From Simmondsia chinensis (Eukaryota; Streptophyta; Magnoliopsida; Caryophyllales; Simmondsiaceae): a stretch of 64,000 bases of DNA. A model generated the notes under the pieces. The model worked only from the letters and a program-made list of their open reading frames with translations, did no database searches and had not been told where the DNA came from. Positions 12,127-26,500 of this stretch are shown here, piece by piece. The stretch lies in contig JAGTTD010000014.1 of NCBI GenBank assembly GCA_018398585.1, forward strand, positions 17,297,387 through 17,361,386, given 5' to 3'. The number at the start of each line of letters is the position of its first letter. The first letter of the stretch is position 1. The translations under genes and the position numbers were made by a program.

Positions 12127-12790
12127 TAGCGTTCTTCCTCGTTAATTCTCTGCAATCCTTTATATATTGCCATTTTCTATGACAAGGGTAGCACTTACAT
12201 CTTTTCTTTTTGTCTTGCTTATTTTTAAAAATCAAAACCCTCACTTTTCTGATCTTTGTTCTTAGGCTCATGATCAAGCACATAGTTCACTTTCGAACTA
12301 GTACCAAGATACTCGACATCAAGCTTTCTAGTTTTTTCACCAATGCGCAAATGCCTAGGTAACTTTTCTAAAGTAAAATCTTACGTCGTATGTAAAAGTT
12401 TCTTCATGATCATAACAAACTCAAAATATTTCATCGTAAGATATTTATCATCTCTATTATACTTCTCTTCCTGGGCCTGCCATATCTTCATGGAAGAGTT
12501 ATTGGACATGTATAAATCATATAGACGACCAGACAAAGTGCTGAAGATATGAACGTGGCAAACGAACTCATCCTCTTCACATTTCTCCTTCAATTCTACC
12601 ACTTTGGTCTTCTCCTCGTCAAAAGCATCAAGCACCGGGTTTTGGAACGAGCTTCAACTGTGTATCAAGGATGTAGGTATAATTTGTGGCATTAAAATGG
12701 TCCAGTTTAACAAACTCCTGGTTCATGACACAGAATGTTGCAACGTTCAATGATTCTCCTACCATTGATATTGGGGAAATTCTTAATGCT
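12127..12790 (-). pseudogene. Copia gag with degenerate zinc knuckle (element Y)
   Basis: Minus strand: near 12740 the frame reads FVKLDHFNATNYT, the copia Gag opening, and 12635-12381 continues with LDAFDEEKT and SMKIWQAQEEKYNRDDKY. A zinc-knuckle remnant near 12220-12170 reads KCYPCHRKWQYIKDC, keeping the three cysteines but not the usual histidine. The coding order continues into protease at 8560 once the small LTR element is removed. Confidence 0.7.
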
Positions 12791-12794
12791 TAAG

Positions 12795-13459
12795 GTGTGT
12801 TCGAACATTATCTTTAAGGTATTATTTGCCTTCTACACAAAGATTGTTTTTAGATTAAACAAGTATATCCCCCATAATACAATAAAACTTTTGGATTTTG
12901 TGTAAAACAACCAAAAGATCTCCTAAACTCTCTTTAGAATTAAGAAAGAAGATAATTTAGAAAACTTAATGACATTTTCACGCAAAACATCAGTTATACG
13001 GAGGCTTTAATCACATTTAAGTAAACATCATACACTTTGAAGTCCACAATTGCATATAATCGAATTTATCAGATTTAATCATTAATAAAGTATGTAAAGT
13101 ACTTTAGTTTAATTAATTCGATTAATAAAAACAAAAAAGGAGTTAATATTCAGTGTGGTGTAAATCGCACTATGTCCCTGCACCTGCACTAAGTGTCAGC
13201 CAAGTGTCGCCCAATAAGCTGCCCAAAGCGTCATTATCGTCATGCACGCACGTGTGCTGTTCTACTCTTCACGTTAAACCTTAAGGCCACCAAAACTGCC
13301 CTAGTCCACCAAAAAGGAGGAGCCAATAAGCCTATCTCTAGCCCAACATCCCATCCCATATGAGACATTAATAAAAAGTGATGTCTCTTCCTCTTTCTCT
13401 CCTATGTGGGACATTTTACCACACTTCTCATACAATTCTCCAATACAAACAACCAACAT
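12795..13459 (-). mobile_element. Probable 5' LTR of copia element Y
   Basis: On the minus strand it starts TGTTGGTTGTTTGTATTGG at 13459 and ends just before gag. It includes the copia-LTR-like motifs TTTTATTGTATTATGGGGG and AATACCTTAAAGATAATG near its 3' end. No partner LTR remains, so the borders are approximate. Confidence 0.5.
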
Positions 13460-14414
13460 TCATTCACACAGTAGCATGGTCATCATACCACCAGAAGGAC
13501 CAAGAGCGGAATTGGAAGCAAGAACAAGGGAGCTAACAATTATAGAAATTTCTAAAGTTGAGAAGCAGGTAATTAATGAAATGTCATTAATTAAACCATT
13601 AAAGCATAACATATACAAGTCAATATGGAGTAATAACCAAAATTGATGACTCCAACGAATAAAATCAAGAAAATCAACTCCAACATTTTCATAAAATGCA
13701 AGCATTCTTGAATCGAGTGATATGATTAGCCAACAAATCAGTTGATAAGTATCTTCTTATCAAAATGATTCAAAGATTGTTTGAATCGTTTTTCTGTTGA
13801 GCTTGATATGCATTTGAAACACGGATCTAACTTCTATACATTGACTTGTATTTCTAAGCATGAAATGTTAATATTTTAGAAGTTTCTTGTAACTATATGC
13901 AAAAGCATTCAGCATTCCTCATCCATACTCGTCTCATCTTTCAATTCTGAGGAAGGGGCTTGCAAGATAGTTCTCGACACCCAACCCAATATACACGCAT
14001 CTCTTGGTAGTCTGCCCGTGTTCACTTTTTGCTGCTTCAATTGCTTTGGTTCCTACCATTTTTACCCAAAAATATAATAATAATAATAAAACGTACATCT
14101 TTGTCCCTGCTGTTTTCATGCAGAGCACAAGAACAGAGAGAAAAGTGCATTTTCCGCTTAACCTCTCTCCAAAATTACACATTCTACAGTAACATGCCAG
14201 ACGCATAACATTTAGTGGTATAAATAATACCCATATCATACAAATGATTTACCATTATTGATCGCAGCAGGATATTCATATTCTGAAACAGAAGTAGCCT
14301 TTTACAACAGGTGTGGTGCAAAAATGGAGAGTTGAAAGATTCTAGTCCTAGAGACAACAGAGCCACATAATACCAGAAAAAATTATTTCTGCTAAAGTTC
14401 ATTCCTCAAAATTG
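13460..14414. other. Downstream flank of EF-P, no gene recognised
   Basis: AT-rich sequence with only short, unsupported frames on both strands. The 3' part may include extended 3'UTR of the EF-P gene. No repeat family, RNA gene or domain was recognised. Confidence 0.4.
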
Positions 14415-14526
14415 CAGATAAGTTGTAAATAATCTTTATTTGAAAATTGAGGCAAAACTGCAAAGCAAACTGCATGATCTTCATTTAAGAAGAAACAGGG
14501 CAGGAAACAGGCATCAATCCTTGGCC
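14415..14526 (-). CDS. EF-P exon 11: last codons, stop and proposed 3'UTR
   Basis: TTTGCAG precedes GGCCAAGGATTGA, which gives R-A-K-D-stop; the coding part is 14514-14526. An AATAAA signal on the minus strand at 14435-14440 suggests a poly(A) site near 14415. The UTR end is inferred, not seen. Confidence 0.75.
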
Positions 14527-17500
14527 CTGCAAACAGACAAACAGAATTAGCAAATGGGTAAGCAAAATCCTGGGTGATGAAGATATAGGAGAAAAGATCA
14601 GGATCTAAATTTAAGATATATAATAATAATTTTGATTGTTATAATTTCTATTTTAGATATTATTACTTAATTAGAATTGAATTAGGATTAGAATTTTGTC
14701 TATGTAACTTTTATCAGATTACTTAGTTATTATTAGTTTGAAAGCTTCTTTTTTATTAGGACTTCAATTTCATTTGTATAAATATTGATGTGAGGGGAGT
14801 CTAAAGAAGACCACTAAATTATTTTGAATAAATCAGTTACTTTTATTTCTTTAACACATGTTTCTTCAACACACATGTTGCCTACAGCTAAGTACCACTT
14901 GGTTGGGCATAAGGTTGTTCAACCATTCTCCTGGAAATGGGGATGCCTAGGAATCATTCCATTAGGCACAGAGATGCTTAAAGTTTGTTTACAAACACAT
15001 AATTTTCTAGTGTTCTTGAAAATTCCAAGCAAACTGAAAATATTATTCAAAAGTCTATTTTCCAATTGGAGAAGGTCGATAATATTTTCAGTTCTCTCTT
15101 ATTATCTCGGAAAATTTGAAAAATAATTTAAAACTATTTTCCAGTTACATATTTCCCACAAGACTATTCTTCATGCTCTCTCTTTTTCCGCTTCTTCCCC
15201 AACCTTCTCTTACTCACGCCCTCACCATCAAATTCAAGCCCCAACCACTAAATTCTCTCTTGCTCTCTGTCATAATACCAAACCCCAACTTTCTCTCTCT
15301 CAGTTTGCCTCCCTCCAGCTCAAGCTCCATCAATCCTTCCACCCGCTCCCCAAAGTGTGCTCTAATTTTGTTCTCATTGCATTCTAAATTTGTTGTAATT
15401 TTGGTCCAATTTTGTTCCAAAGTAGAGAGAGAGAAAGAGGGGGGTAAGGGAGGGAGGGAGAAAGAGAGAGGAAGACAGGGAAGGAGATAGAGAGAGAGTG
15501 AGGGAGGGAGCGAGGGAGGGACAGGGAGAGGGAGAGAGCGAGCGCAAGGAGGGGGTGGGGGGGGGGGGGGGGGGGGAGGAATTGGAGAACACGGAAATAG
15601 AACCCAAATACTCCAAAAGAATAGAAAAACTTCAAATAATTCTTTCAATTTCTAGTTTTCTTGGAAAATTTTTCCAAAAAACTAGAAAATTCTCTATTTC
15701 TAAACAGGCCTTAGATAACTCCCTCTCTTTGCTTCATCTAGAATTGTTTTTATGCTCTCGACCAGGCCACACTTCTACACTTTTCCCCTTGCATATGCCC
15801 TGGTTAATACTCCCCACAATATATGATTGATAGCAAAAAGATCAATAAAGCTCTGATCAAGAGAAATATCAGTAAAGCCTCACATATCTTCATTCATATT
15901 ACCCCCAAACGAAAATAATTTTCAATGCGTAACTCATTACTGCAGGGCCACAAAATGTAATATTTTCTACCAGATAGAGTATTGCATGTTGTGTAGTGGC
16001 TACTTAGAGCCAGGTGAATATAGGCTCCAGATGCAAAGATGAAGTACAACAACAATCTCAGTGCCTCAAGAGCTCCCACATATGCAGGGTCTGAGGGGGT
16101 GGGATGTACATAGCTTTACCCCTTCAGGTTGTTACCCTAAAGGAAGGCTATGTCCGAGGACCCCAACCTGAGAAGCATAAAAGCATACAAGCATAAGCAT
16201 AGAAGTATAAAAGCATCTAGGCATAATAGCATAGGAGCAGAAAGAAACAACAGCACAAAGCAAGCAAATAGAAAGCACAAAATAACTATAAGCAATAAAA
16301 AAGCTCAAAACCATATCAAGTAAATCAGACAAGCAGACATATAAGCCTAGAGCACTAGTGTTAGCTAAATTATTCTAATCTTATACTAAGCCGCTACATT
16401 AGCTACCCCTATGCTAGCCCTCCATTGAGCTTTATTTACGGCTGCTAAGACAAAAGTAAATGCATAAAAATAAATAGCATGAACAGCAATATGAAAAACA
16501 AGTAATTGAAAGCGTACCTAGTAATATACGAATCATCAGTCGTATTGATCACAATGGCATCTCCAGTTACAATGAATGGTGGTGCCTGGATTCCATGGGG
16601 AAGAGAAGAACCAATCAAAAAGGAATGCAATTTGGATTTCCTTCCCCCCCCCCCCCAATAAAAAAAAATCATCATAAATAGGAACAAACCACTAAAACTG
16701 GAATGCTGCCAGACTCAATGAATGTGTGACATGCACGTGTAATTAGAGTTTCTGAATACTGCTAACTGTATCCATAATGTTTGCACTCATAGTTAGAGAC
16801 TTCTTTCAGAGTGACCATTAGCTGAAGCACAAAAACACCATCACTACACCCATGTCCTTGTGTACCTAAAATTTTAGCTGGGCACTGTAGCCCCATCTCT
16901 TTCTACAACATAATTTAGACATATATCTCCAAGATTCTTACAAGCAGGTTGAAGAGGTGAAGAATGGCCTAGTTAGCAAAAAAACCAAGGGGATTTTAGT
17001 GCAAAATCACTCCACCTTCACAATATCTCAACAGTCAAGATTTACCCAGAAAGAATCAGAGAAAAGAAATCTCTCCCATATGCTTTATCAAAATGAACCT
17101 GAAGAGACAGCAATTGCATAGCATGTGACTTTATTGAACAAGTGTTTAAAGCCTATGCCTTCCAAAAAAGTTTGAGCATTAGGATCCTTATGTTCTTTAG
17201 TTTCTTTAATGGGGGTTTAAATGGCTTTATCAGTAGTCCCTAGAGACTTGGAACATATATCACTAGAGCTTTTGTCTTGTGCATTGAATATCCTTGAATG
17301 ATATTGGTTGCAGTTGGCAAGAATGGTCCTTTTGAATGCCACCTAAAGATAGAAAACTGAAGCTCAGCCATCTAGTCTTTGCAGAAGCATACATGCAATC
17401 CGTTTTCTGCTGTAATGTCAACAATGAATTGGAGGATAATCTGTTCAGAGCTCACTAGGTTTCAAAAAGGGCCTGCACCTGTGAATTATGTTGGTCTTCC

Positions 17501-20500
17501 GCATCCTCTACCAAGGATCAGTGCCTCAGATTACAAGTTGCTAGTAGCAAAATAGCTGTAAGGATAGGGAATTGGACCTCCAAATTCCTTTGTGTTGGAA
17601 CACTTAAACCAGTTAAATTTGTCGTGTCCATTGGTGCTCAGTGCTTCTGAAGCTGAGGTTATCAAAAGCATTTAGAGGCTTTACAGACAGTTCCACGATA
17701 TCAATGCAAAGAATGGGCCCTGCTAACCAATAAATCATATTGAAACCTGGATTAAGGTTACATGTATGGACACTGCTAAACAATAAATCATCCTTGTGTG
17801 TGCAATTGGTTCATGTGCACTTGGAAAGGAAAGAGTTTGCATCGAGTATTCACCAACACTAATCATTTAGTAGTCGGCGATGAATAAAGGAATTTTTTTC
17901 CTTCCATTAAGTGGACAAAAGAATGGTTTGTCCTTCCGTTGTCCTATGCTTTTTATTCTTTTTTTGTTTTTTCTCCCCTCCACGCATTTAAAGCTATCCC
18001 TAGGAAGTTTTTCCAAAACGTTGTTCTTTTTACCACTATAAAAAAGAGGATAAAAGAATGGTTGAGTAGCAACAATTGACCAACTCAACCCAAAGTGTGC
18101 TTTGCAGGTAAGTAGTTGAGATAATCACCACCTCTTCTTCCTACACTGTCCCAACATTGTCCAACATTGCTCAATGGAATAAAAAACCCCACGTTCCTCA
18201 TCATTATGGAGCATTGAGTGATTGAATTAGCTATCACCGGAAAACGAAAAAGCAATCCATAAGGCTAAAATTGATGTTGCAACTTCCATTGTTTCAACAA
18301 CAACAGTCCTAGTGCCTCAAGGGTTCCCGCAAAGCAGGGGCAGGGGGGGTGGGGGAGTGGATGTACGCAGCCTTCCTCCTTCAGGGTTCCGGGGACTCCC
18401 AACCTGCGAAGCATGATAGCATGGAAGCATGAGCATCAAAGCAAGCACAAGGCAAACATTGCGGAACCAAAACTCAATGTAGGCAACTGCAAGGCAAATA
18501 ATAGACAAGTAGGCAAATAAGCAAATAAGTGCACGAAAGATGAAGTCATATATGCCTAGAAACAGTAGTGTCAGCAAGAATAAACTCCTCTATTCTAATC
18601 CTCTACATCGACTACCCCAATGCTAGCCCCTCCACCGAGCTCTATTTAAGGCCATTTCCTCCCGTAGGTTTAGGTGGGTGAGTTCTTGTCGGATCGTTTC
18701 CAACCATCTCTTCTTTAACCTGCCTCTCCCTCTCCTGCCTAGCGTAGTATAAGGTCGTTTGCATCTCCTTACAGGAGTAGTGGTCAATCTCCTCCTAATA
18801 TGACCAAACCACCTCAAACGTTGCTCCCTTAATTTATCCTCGATCGAGGCCACGCCCAACTTGCCTCTTATGATGTCGTTCCTGATCTTATCCTTCCTCG
18901 TGTGTCCACATATCTACGGCAACATCCTCATCTCCGCCACCTTCATCTTATGTGTGTGCTGTTGTTTCATTGGCCAACACTCCGCACCATATGACATAGC
19001 CGGTCTGACTACCGTCTTATAGTATTTTTCCTTTAGCTTTAACAGAAACTTCCTATCGCAAAGTATTGCGGAGGCCATCTTCCATTTATGCCAGCCTATT
19101 TTAATCTAATTGTTGACATCCTAGTCAACTTCGTCGTTCTACTATACACTGACCCCAAATATCTGAAACACTCCTTTCTCGGTATGGTCTCAGCTCCAAT
19201 CTTGACGTCTTCTCTGCTAAGCGTGGTGGAGGTACCGAACCTAAGTTCCATGTACTCGGTCTTGGATCAACTGAGTCATAAGCCCTTCGATTCCAATGCC
19301 CTTCTCCATAATTCTAGCTTCTCGTTTACCTCTTCTCGAGACTCCCCCACCAAAACTATGTCATCTGCAAAAAGTATGCACCAATGCACATCTCCTTGGA
19401 TGTGCCTAGTGAGCTCATCCATAACCTGAATGAACAGAAAAGGACTCAAGGTATATCCTTAGTGTACCCCGATTGTTATCGAGAAAGTGTCTGCCTCCCC
19501 TTCCACTGTACGCACATTAGTTTGTGCATCCTCATACATGTCTCTAATGGCCCAGATATAGGGCACGGGAATGCCTTTCTTGTCCAACACCCTCCATAGG
19601 ACCTCTCTTGGCACTCTATCATATGACTTCTCCAAATCAATGAAAACCATGTGGAGATCCTTTTGTCTATCCCTGTAAAGCTCTATCGTCCGCCTGAGGA
19701 GATGGATGGCTTCTATTGTCGATCTCCCGGGCATGAATCCGAATTGGTTCTCGGACACCTCTGTCTGTTGCCGTAACCTCATCTCTATGACCCACTCCCA
19801 TAGCTTCAGAGTATGGCACATTAGTTTGATGCACCGATAGTTGGCGCAACTCTGGACGTCGCCTTTGTTCTTGTAGATCGAGATCAATGTGCTCTTCCTC
19901 CATTCATCAGGCATCTTCTTCCCCAGAAGGATTTGGTTAAATAGTTTAGTCAGCCAACTGATGTCCTTCTATCCAAGGCATTTCCATGCCTTTATGGGTA
20001 TTCCATCTGGGCCAACTGCTTTACCCCTTCCCATATGTTTCTGGGCCAACTGCCTTACCCCTTTCCATCTGCAACTGCCATTGTTTAATGCATCTAAATG
20101 GCCAGGTCTGATATTGTCTTTCCATGAACAAGTCATCAAACTGTAGAAGTGGTGAGAAAGAACAGAAAGTCTCCAGGAGGAGATGACAGATCCGTGCCCC
20201 CAGTAACCTACCTCCTCTTGATGGCATAGTGACAACAAGTTGAGGCTCAGGTCGTGTATTTGTTTTACTGTATGGCACTAAGCTTCCTAGTGAATAAGGG
20301 ACATCCTTGTAAGCGAGGCTTGGGCTTTGGTAAAATTATTACCTACCTAACCAAAGAAAGAAGGTTCTCAAAAACAACGTTTTGCAATGAGTGCCCTGAA
20401 CCTGGTAAAAACGACGGTTGGTCTGCGCACAACACCCCCCCCCCCCCCCCCCCTTCTCTCTCTCTCTCCTTTTCCCCTTCCCATGGTCCAGAAAAAGAGA

Positions 20501-23500
20501 AAGGCTACTTAGACCAGGTTGAGGGCCCCCATCAATGTGTGCATCGCAATCAATCCAACCAAATCTAAGGCAATTCTTAACTGAAAACCACACTCCAAGA
20601 TGGATTGACATTCAAAGCATAATTGTTTTACACTGTCCAGCAACCCGCCCCAAATGTATAAAATTGAATCACAAATTTTACTCACAAGTACTGTCAATCC
20701 GTTGTCCAGTAACACCTTCTTGTACCTGTTATGAAGCACAGAGTCAGAAGAAACAAAATTATATTGAAGAATCTGAAATATAAGTGAACTTTCATGTGTG
20801 ATAAAAAAGAAACAACTTGAAAAGATAGAAAGCGAACAAGACACCAATGCAATAGCCTGTACTATCAATGGTCTTCCATACAAACAGAACTATAATCAGA
20901 TAACAATGATGAAGCCTTGCGAATGATGAATCACATGCACAAGAATTGCCCTCATTAAAAATCCTCAACACCCCTCTCCCAATCATCACCACCACAAAGA
21001 GAAAGAAAAAAGGAAAAGAAGAATAAGGATGAGCTAAGCATAGGCTCCACATTCACACAGCTAAGGGGGGAGAAGATGGAGGGAAAAGCATAAATTGGAT
21101 CTCAATTTAATAGTATGCAAAATTTCACAAATAGACAACACGAGTTGGTTTAAGTCGGTACTCGCGATTGGAGCAAAGGATTAAAACAGATGTAAGCATA
21201 TAAGTGATAAATTTGGTTAAACAAGTAGAATCCAAGTTGATCTTTTTATATGCTCCTGCTCTAGAGGAAGAGAAGGATTCATTTTGGGCATTTATTAGGG
21301 AGATTATTGATCATGGATTGTCCCCATATTGTTCGATAGGTGATATGAATGATGAGTTGTTAAATCCGGACAATAAAATAGGGGGTGCTCTTGATTGCCC
21401 TTCCCTATTTGAAAGGCTTAGAACCTTGTGTTATGATATGGATGTTTTGGATCTTCCCTGTGAGGGTAGCCATTTACCTGGAAGATGTATCTGTTAAGTT
21501 CTAGTATATGGCAACGCCTTGATAGATGTTTAGTCCATAAATCTTGGACTCAGATTTACCCCCAAGCAGTCATTCACGATGGATACTTTTCGATTTCAAA
21601 CCATTCTCCGATTTGGGTTGATAATGATCTGCTGAATCAAAGGAAAACCCTCCCTTCAAGTTTGATCCCGGTTGGTGTTCTAATGATGAAATTCGAGCCT
21701 TAGTCTACTCCAGTTGGAACCAAAGTTATGAGGGTTCCAAGATGTATTGTTTTGTTTAGAAACTCCGGGCTATTAAAAGGGGGTATTAAAGAGATAATAA
21801 ATAGTTCCGGACCTCATATTAATACTAAGCTAAGGATTAATGAACAAAAAATTAAGCTCTTACAAGATGCTCTGGGCGATAATTTTTATCTCTATGTGTA
21901 GAGGAAAGGACTTAATCAGCTCATTAAGCAATGGGAGAATCTTCTTCTATATACTAAGAAATATTCGGGCCAATCCTATCATAAGAAGTGGGTATTTAAT
22001 AGGGATCGTAACTCTAAGTTTTTTTCAGTTAGTTAATAAATCCCGAAAGAGTAGAAAGAGAATTGTAAGACTTAAAGATCCATCTGGTGTTTAGGTTGAT
22101 GACCAAGTAGGTATTTCCTCATTGATTAAGGAAGAATTTAATAGAAGGTATTGTTCTTCTAACGTAGAAAGGACAATTGACTTAGTCAACATTCATACAA
22201 TGTTGTCTAGCTAAATGAATTATTGTCTGACCAAGGAAGTTGCAAGAGAGGAAATACGACTAGCCCTTTTCCAAATGAATCTATATAAAGCCCTAGGGCC
22301 TAATGAGTTTGGGGCAGGATTCTTCCAGCATTTCTGAGATTTTGTTAGTAATTATCTTACTGAAGTGATTAATGCTTTCTTACATAGTGGCCATCTTCTA
22401 AAGGAGATCAATCATACATTTATCTCGCTTATTCCTAAGGTTGAAAACCTGACTCCCCTAATCACTTCAGACCAATTAGCCTTTGTAATGTTATTTAGAA
22501 AATTATAGCCAAGGTTTTAGATGATCAACTGCGATCTTTGTTACCTTTGTTATCTTATATGGTTCATCCTACCCAAGGAACCTTTGTTCCTGGTAGATCG
22601 ATCCATGACAATATCCTTATTGCTCATGAAATTATAACAACATTCCGGCAAAAGCAAGGTAAGAAATGATGGGTGGCTCTGAGGCTAGATATGGGAAAAG
22701 CACATGATAGAATTGAGTGGAATTTTCTTAGAGGAGTTCTTCTGAGACTAGGCTTTTGCTTGAAATGGGTCAATTGGATTATGATTTGCGTCTCCTCCAC
22801 CTCTTGCTCTATTCAATGGTCAATGCCCTCTAGAGGTTTACAGTAGGGGGATCCCCTATCTTCATACTTGTTTATTCTTTGTATCGAGGTATTAGCAAGG
22901 CGAACCCAACATAGCATAGACTCCGGAGATCAACTTTTGGGAGTTCGTATTTCAAGCACCGCTCCAGTCATTCCATGTCTCTTTTTTGAAGACGATAGCC
23001 TTTTGTTTTGTCAAGCACCTATAGAAGCCTATTATAACCTCAAGGCATTGTTGGATCATTATTGTTTCCAATCAGGCAAACTTGTGAACTATCATAAGTC
23101 CTATATTATCATCTCTAAAAACGTGCCGATTTCATCGAGGAATTGAATTAGTGGAATTTTTAGTATCAGCATGTCAACTGGATTTTATAGATATCTTGGT
23201 AGTCCTCTGATCAGTGGTAGACCAAGTAGGGAGGCTTTTAGGGGTATTCAAGATAAAATCTTACAAAGATTTTGGAAAGCCAATATCCTATCTAAAGCAA
23301 ATAGAATGACCCTAATTCAATCCAATTTAGAGTCTATTCCGGTTCCCACAATGCAATGCTTTAAATTCCGAACTTTGCCAATGTGTTCACAGATAAAATA
23401 AGCAGGGACTTCTTCTGGAAGCATGGGACTCTTAATAGAGACATGCCCATGATTTCTTGGGATAAATTTGCCAGCCTAAATGGGCAGGAGGCCTTGGGTT

Positions 23501-26500
23501 AAAGCATATGTCTGCGGTAAACAAGGCCTTGTTGTGCAAGTTTGGGTGGAAGGTAATACGTAACTCAGATAATCTTCGGACCCAATTAGAACTAAGTATC
23601 TTCAACATGAAGATTTTTTTTCCTATGTGACCAAACCTAAGGATTCTTGGGCTTGAAAAATATTGTGGCCTGTCGTGATCTTATCCAAAAGGGATTCGAT
23701 GGCTAGCTAGAGATGGCAATAGTATCTCCTTTTGGTGTGATGCTTGGTGCACCCCTGCCCCATTGGTTCAGTTGATAGTTGATGATCATTGCAATAAGGA
23801 TCCTGACTAAAATGTTTCGAAGTTTATTGATGGAGGAAAATGGAAGGTGGATGATTTGAAAAAGGTACATTCCTAAAAGGCTTCTACCTTTAATATTGGG
23901 TATCCCAATTCCTTATAGGCATAGATCTGATAGTTTTCATTGGAGTTTTACGGCAAATGAAGAATTTTCACTTAAGTCTACTTGTAGGTTAGCTCAGGGT
24001 GTTAACTAGGAAGAAAGGAACAACTGGACATTTAGATGGATTTGGAAGCTGTAGCTCCTAAAATCAAGATTTTTCAGAGGCAGTTATGTCATAACTCTCT
24101 CCCAACCCGAGCTATTCTAGCGTCACGAGGGCTGAGGTTACCTAACACTTGTCCTCGCTGTAATATAGGTATGGAGACCGTTGACCAAGTATTTCTTTAG
24201 TGCAATTTTGCAAAACGACGTTGGAAGCTTTTGTTAGGGCAAGTAAGAACTAGGATTAAAACTCCACGGGAAGGGATTCTTAGGCAGCTCCAAGAACTTA
24301 GGGTAGTTAGTGGTCGAGATAATCTCAAAAGATTGGAGGAAGTTGCCACGGCTCCTTGGTATTATGGAAGACTAAAAATTAATTTGTATTTAAAGGAAAA
24401 CCTTCCGGTCCTGGTCATGTGGTCACGCAAATTGACAAAAATTTTGTTAAACGGACTCAGAGGAATGATGGATGGCTCAATGCTAACAACCAGACAAGGG
24501 GTAGGAGAAAAATGAGAGACAGAAATGGGATCAAATGGGTACCTCTGAAAAGGAATTGGGTTAAAGTTAATTTTGATGGTTCAAAGAGAAACGAGAAATC
24601 TTCTTATGGTTTTTTTGTTCAGGATTGATGTGGTAGAACCCTTGATTTTGACCATGGTAGCATTGGTAAAGCTCATATTATTTTGACGGAGGCTTGGGCT
24701 GCTAGATAAGGGATTCGAAGATGTCTAAACCTGGGTTTTGACCATCTGCATATTGAAGGGGGATAATCTTGTGGTAGTTCAAATATTAAGACACAAATTT
24801 CCATAACTTTGGCAAATTAGAACTCTTATTAAGGATATTTGGGATATGTAATTGCAGTTTGTGGAGTATCGTGTTTCTCATGTGTTCCATGAAGGTAACA
24901 CAGCTACAGATAGGATGGCAGCGTTAGGCTCTTCCCCACAAGATCAGCATAACACACATACACGCGTGCACATGCCCTCGCGCCCGTGCGGCATGTACGC
25001 ACTCGCGCACGCCCCCCCCCCCCCCAAACAAAAAAAAAAACCCACACCCACCCGCTCGCCCGCCCACCCAGTCCTAATTTGACCATGGTAGCATTGGTAA
25101 AGCTCATATTATTTTGACGAAGGCTTGGGCTACTAGAGAAGGGATTCGAAGATGTCTAAACCTGGGCTTTGACCATCTGCATATTGAAGGGGATAATCTT
25201 GAGGTAGTTCAAATAATAAGACACGAATTTCCATAACCTTGGCAAATCAGAACTGTTATTGAGGATATTCGGGATATGTTATTACAGTTTGCGGAGTATC
25301 GTGTTTCTCATGTGTTCCATGAAGGTAACACAGCTACAGATAGGATGGCAACGTTAGGCTCTTCCCCACAAGACCGGCATAACACACATGCACACTTGCA
25401 CGCCCGCGCCCGCGCCCGCGCAGCGCGATATGTATAAGTGATAGATAATGGAACAACGAAACATACTGAGGATTGACTGACAGCCCCTTCATTGGAGTTT
25501 GTGCTTCTACAACAATGCAAGATACGCGATGTGGGACTGATGCAGACATTGGTCTTTCATCATAATACTGCAGTGTGACTGTCATGTCATCTGCAGAATT
25601 GTAACAATCACCAAATTACACACAATCAGAATTATGTCAAAAAGTGATTAAGAGTGGCAAAAACAGGTAGGCACAATTGGGTTTTGAATGGATGGAGGAT
25701 CGCAGAAGTATCGATAAAATGTGGAACTGCTAAATGCTACAGGCAGAAATTAGTGCTCATACACTTAGGACCAAGGTAGACACAGAATTTTGTCACTTGC
25801 AGAGGTATTTACATAGTTAGCTCCTAATGTATGTAATTTTGTTCAATTAAGTCCATCTTTTTCTTTGTTCAAAATGGTCCCTTATATTTGTAAGGTTATT
25901 CAAATTAGCCCCTCATCTTTTTTGATTTAAAATAGTTCCTCATCTTTTATGTTATGACAAATTGGTACCTCTTCTTTTAAACTTTACCTAGTGTTAGTCA
26001 GCACATGAGGGACCAATTTGTCATGAAAGAAACATAAGAGATTAACTTAAACAAAAATAAAGATGAGGGATCAATTTAAACAAACTTACAACCATCAGGG
26101 TCTATTTGGAACAAAGAAAAAGATGAGGAACCAATTTCAACAGGCTTACAAACATTAGGGACTAATGGAGTCAAGTAAACAATCAGAACTTGCATCATGG
26201 AAACCCTTAGAAACAGTGCATGACAATGAGGAGCAATATAATAGCAGATAGATTAAAGTGTAGGCGGCCGAGCTGAGTAAAAAGTTAAATAACAGACAAC
26301 AATCACAAAATGAGAATCACATTTGGCTAAGGTATTAAATCAACAACAACAACAACTGTCCTAGTGCCTCAAGGGCTCCTGCATACGCAGGGTCTGGGGG
26401 GTGGATGTACGCAGCCTTCCTCTTTCAGGGAGCTACGCTGAAGAGAGGCTGTTTCCGAGGACCCCCAACCTGAGGTACATGTCGTCATAGTATCATGGCA

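Larger units (their letters stand above)
2589..13459 (-). mobile_element. Degraded copia element Y (minus), heavily interrupted
   Basis: Reading the minus strand from right to left gives an LTR (about 12795-13459), gag (12240-12775), a degenerate zinc knuckle (about 12130-12240), protease and pre-integrase (7987-8560), integrase remains (about 7510-7990), reverse transcriptase (RT) and RNase H (3050-4640). The order Gag-PR-IN-RT-RH is that of Ty1/copia. It is split by a MITE at 4700-5245, a solo LTR at 5313-7203, a SINE at 7250-7496 and an LTR element at 8704-12121, three of which have clear target duplications. No 3' LTR was found; the 3' end abuts the family-X LTR at 2588. Confidence 0.75.
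21210..25432 (+). mobile_element. L1-clade LINE, 5'-truncated, antisense in EF-P intron 8
   Basis: The 11-bp duplication TATAAGTGATA (21199-21209 and 25433-25443) flanks it. The body runs endonuclease end, RT, zf-RVT and RNase H, the domain order of plant L1 elements. Instead of poly(A), the 3' end is a CA- and GC-rich tract, and the last part of the element occurs twice (24647-24960 and 25078-25400). The right end is 34 bp from the exon 8 donor. Confidence 0.85.

Noticed and set aside
13404..13705. Overlapping ORFs downstream of EF-P as a small gene
   Set aside because: No domain, no splice or start context, and both strands are open by chance; the left part is LTR sequence.
15214..15648. 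Proline/serine-rich minus-strand ORFs
   Set aside because: They arise from a GA-rich low-complexity strand and a G run within a TIR element; several frames are open at once.
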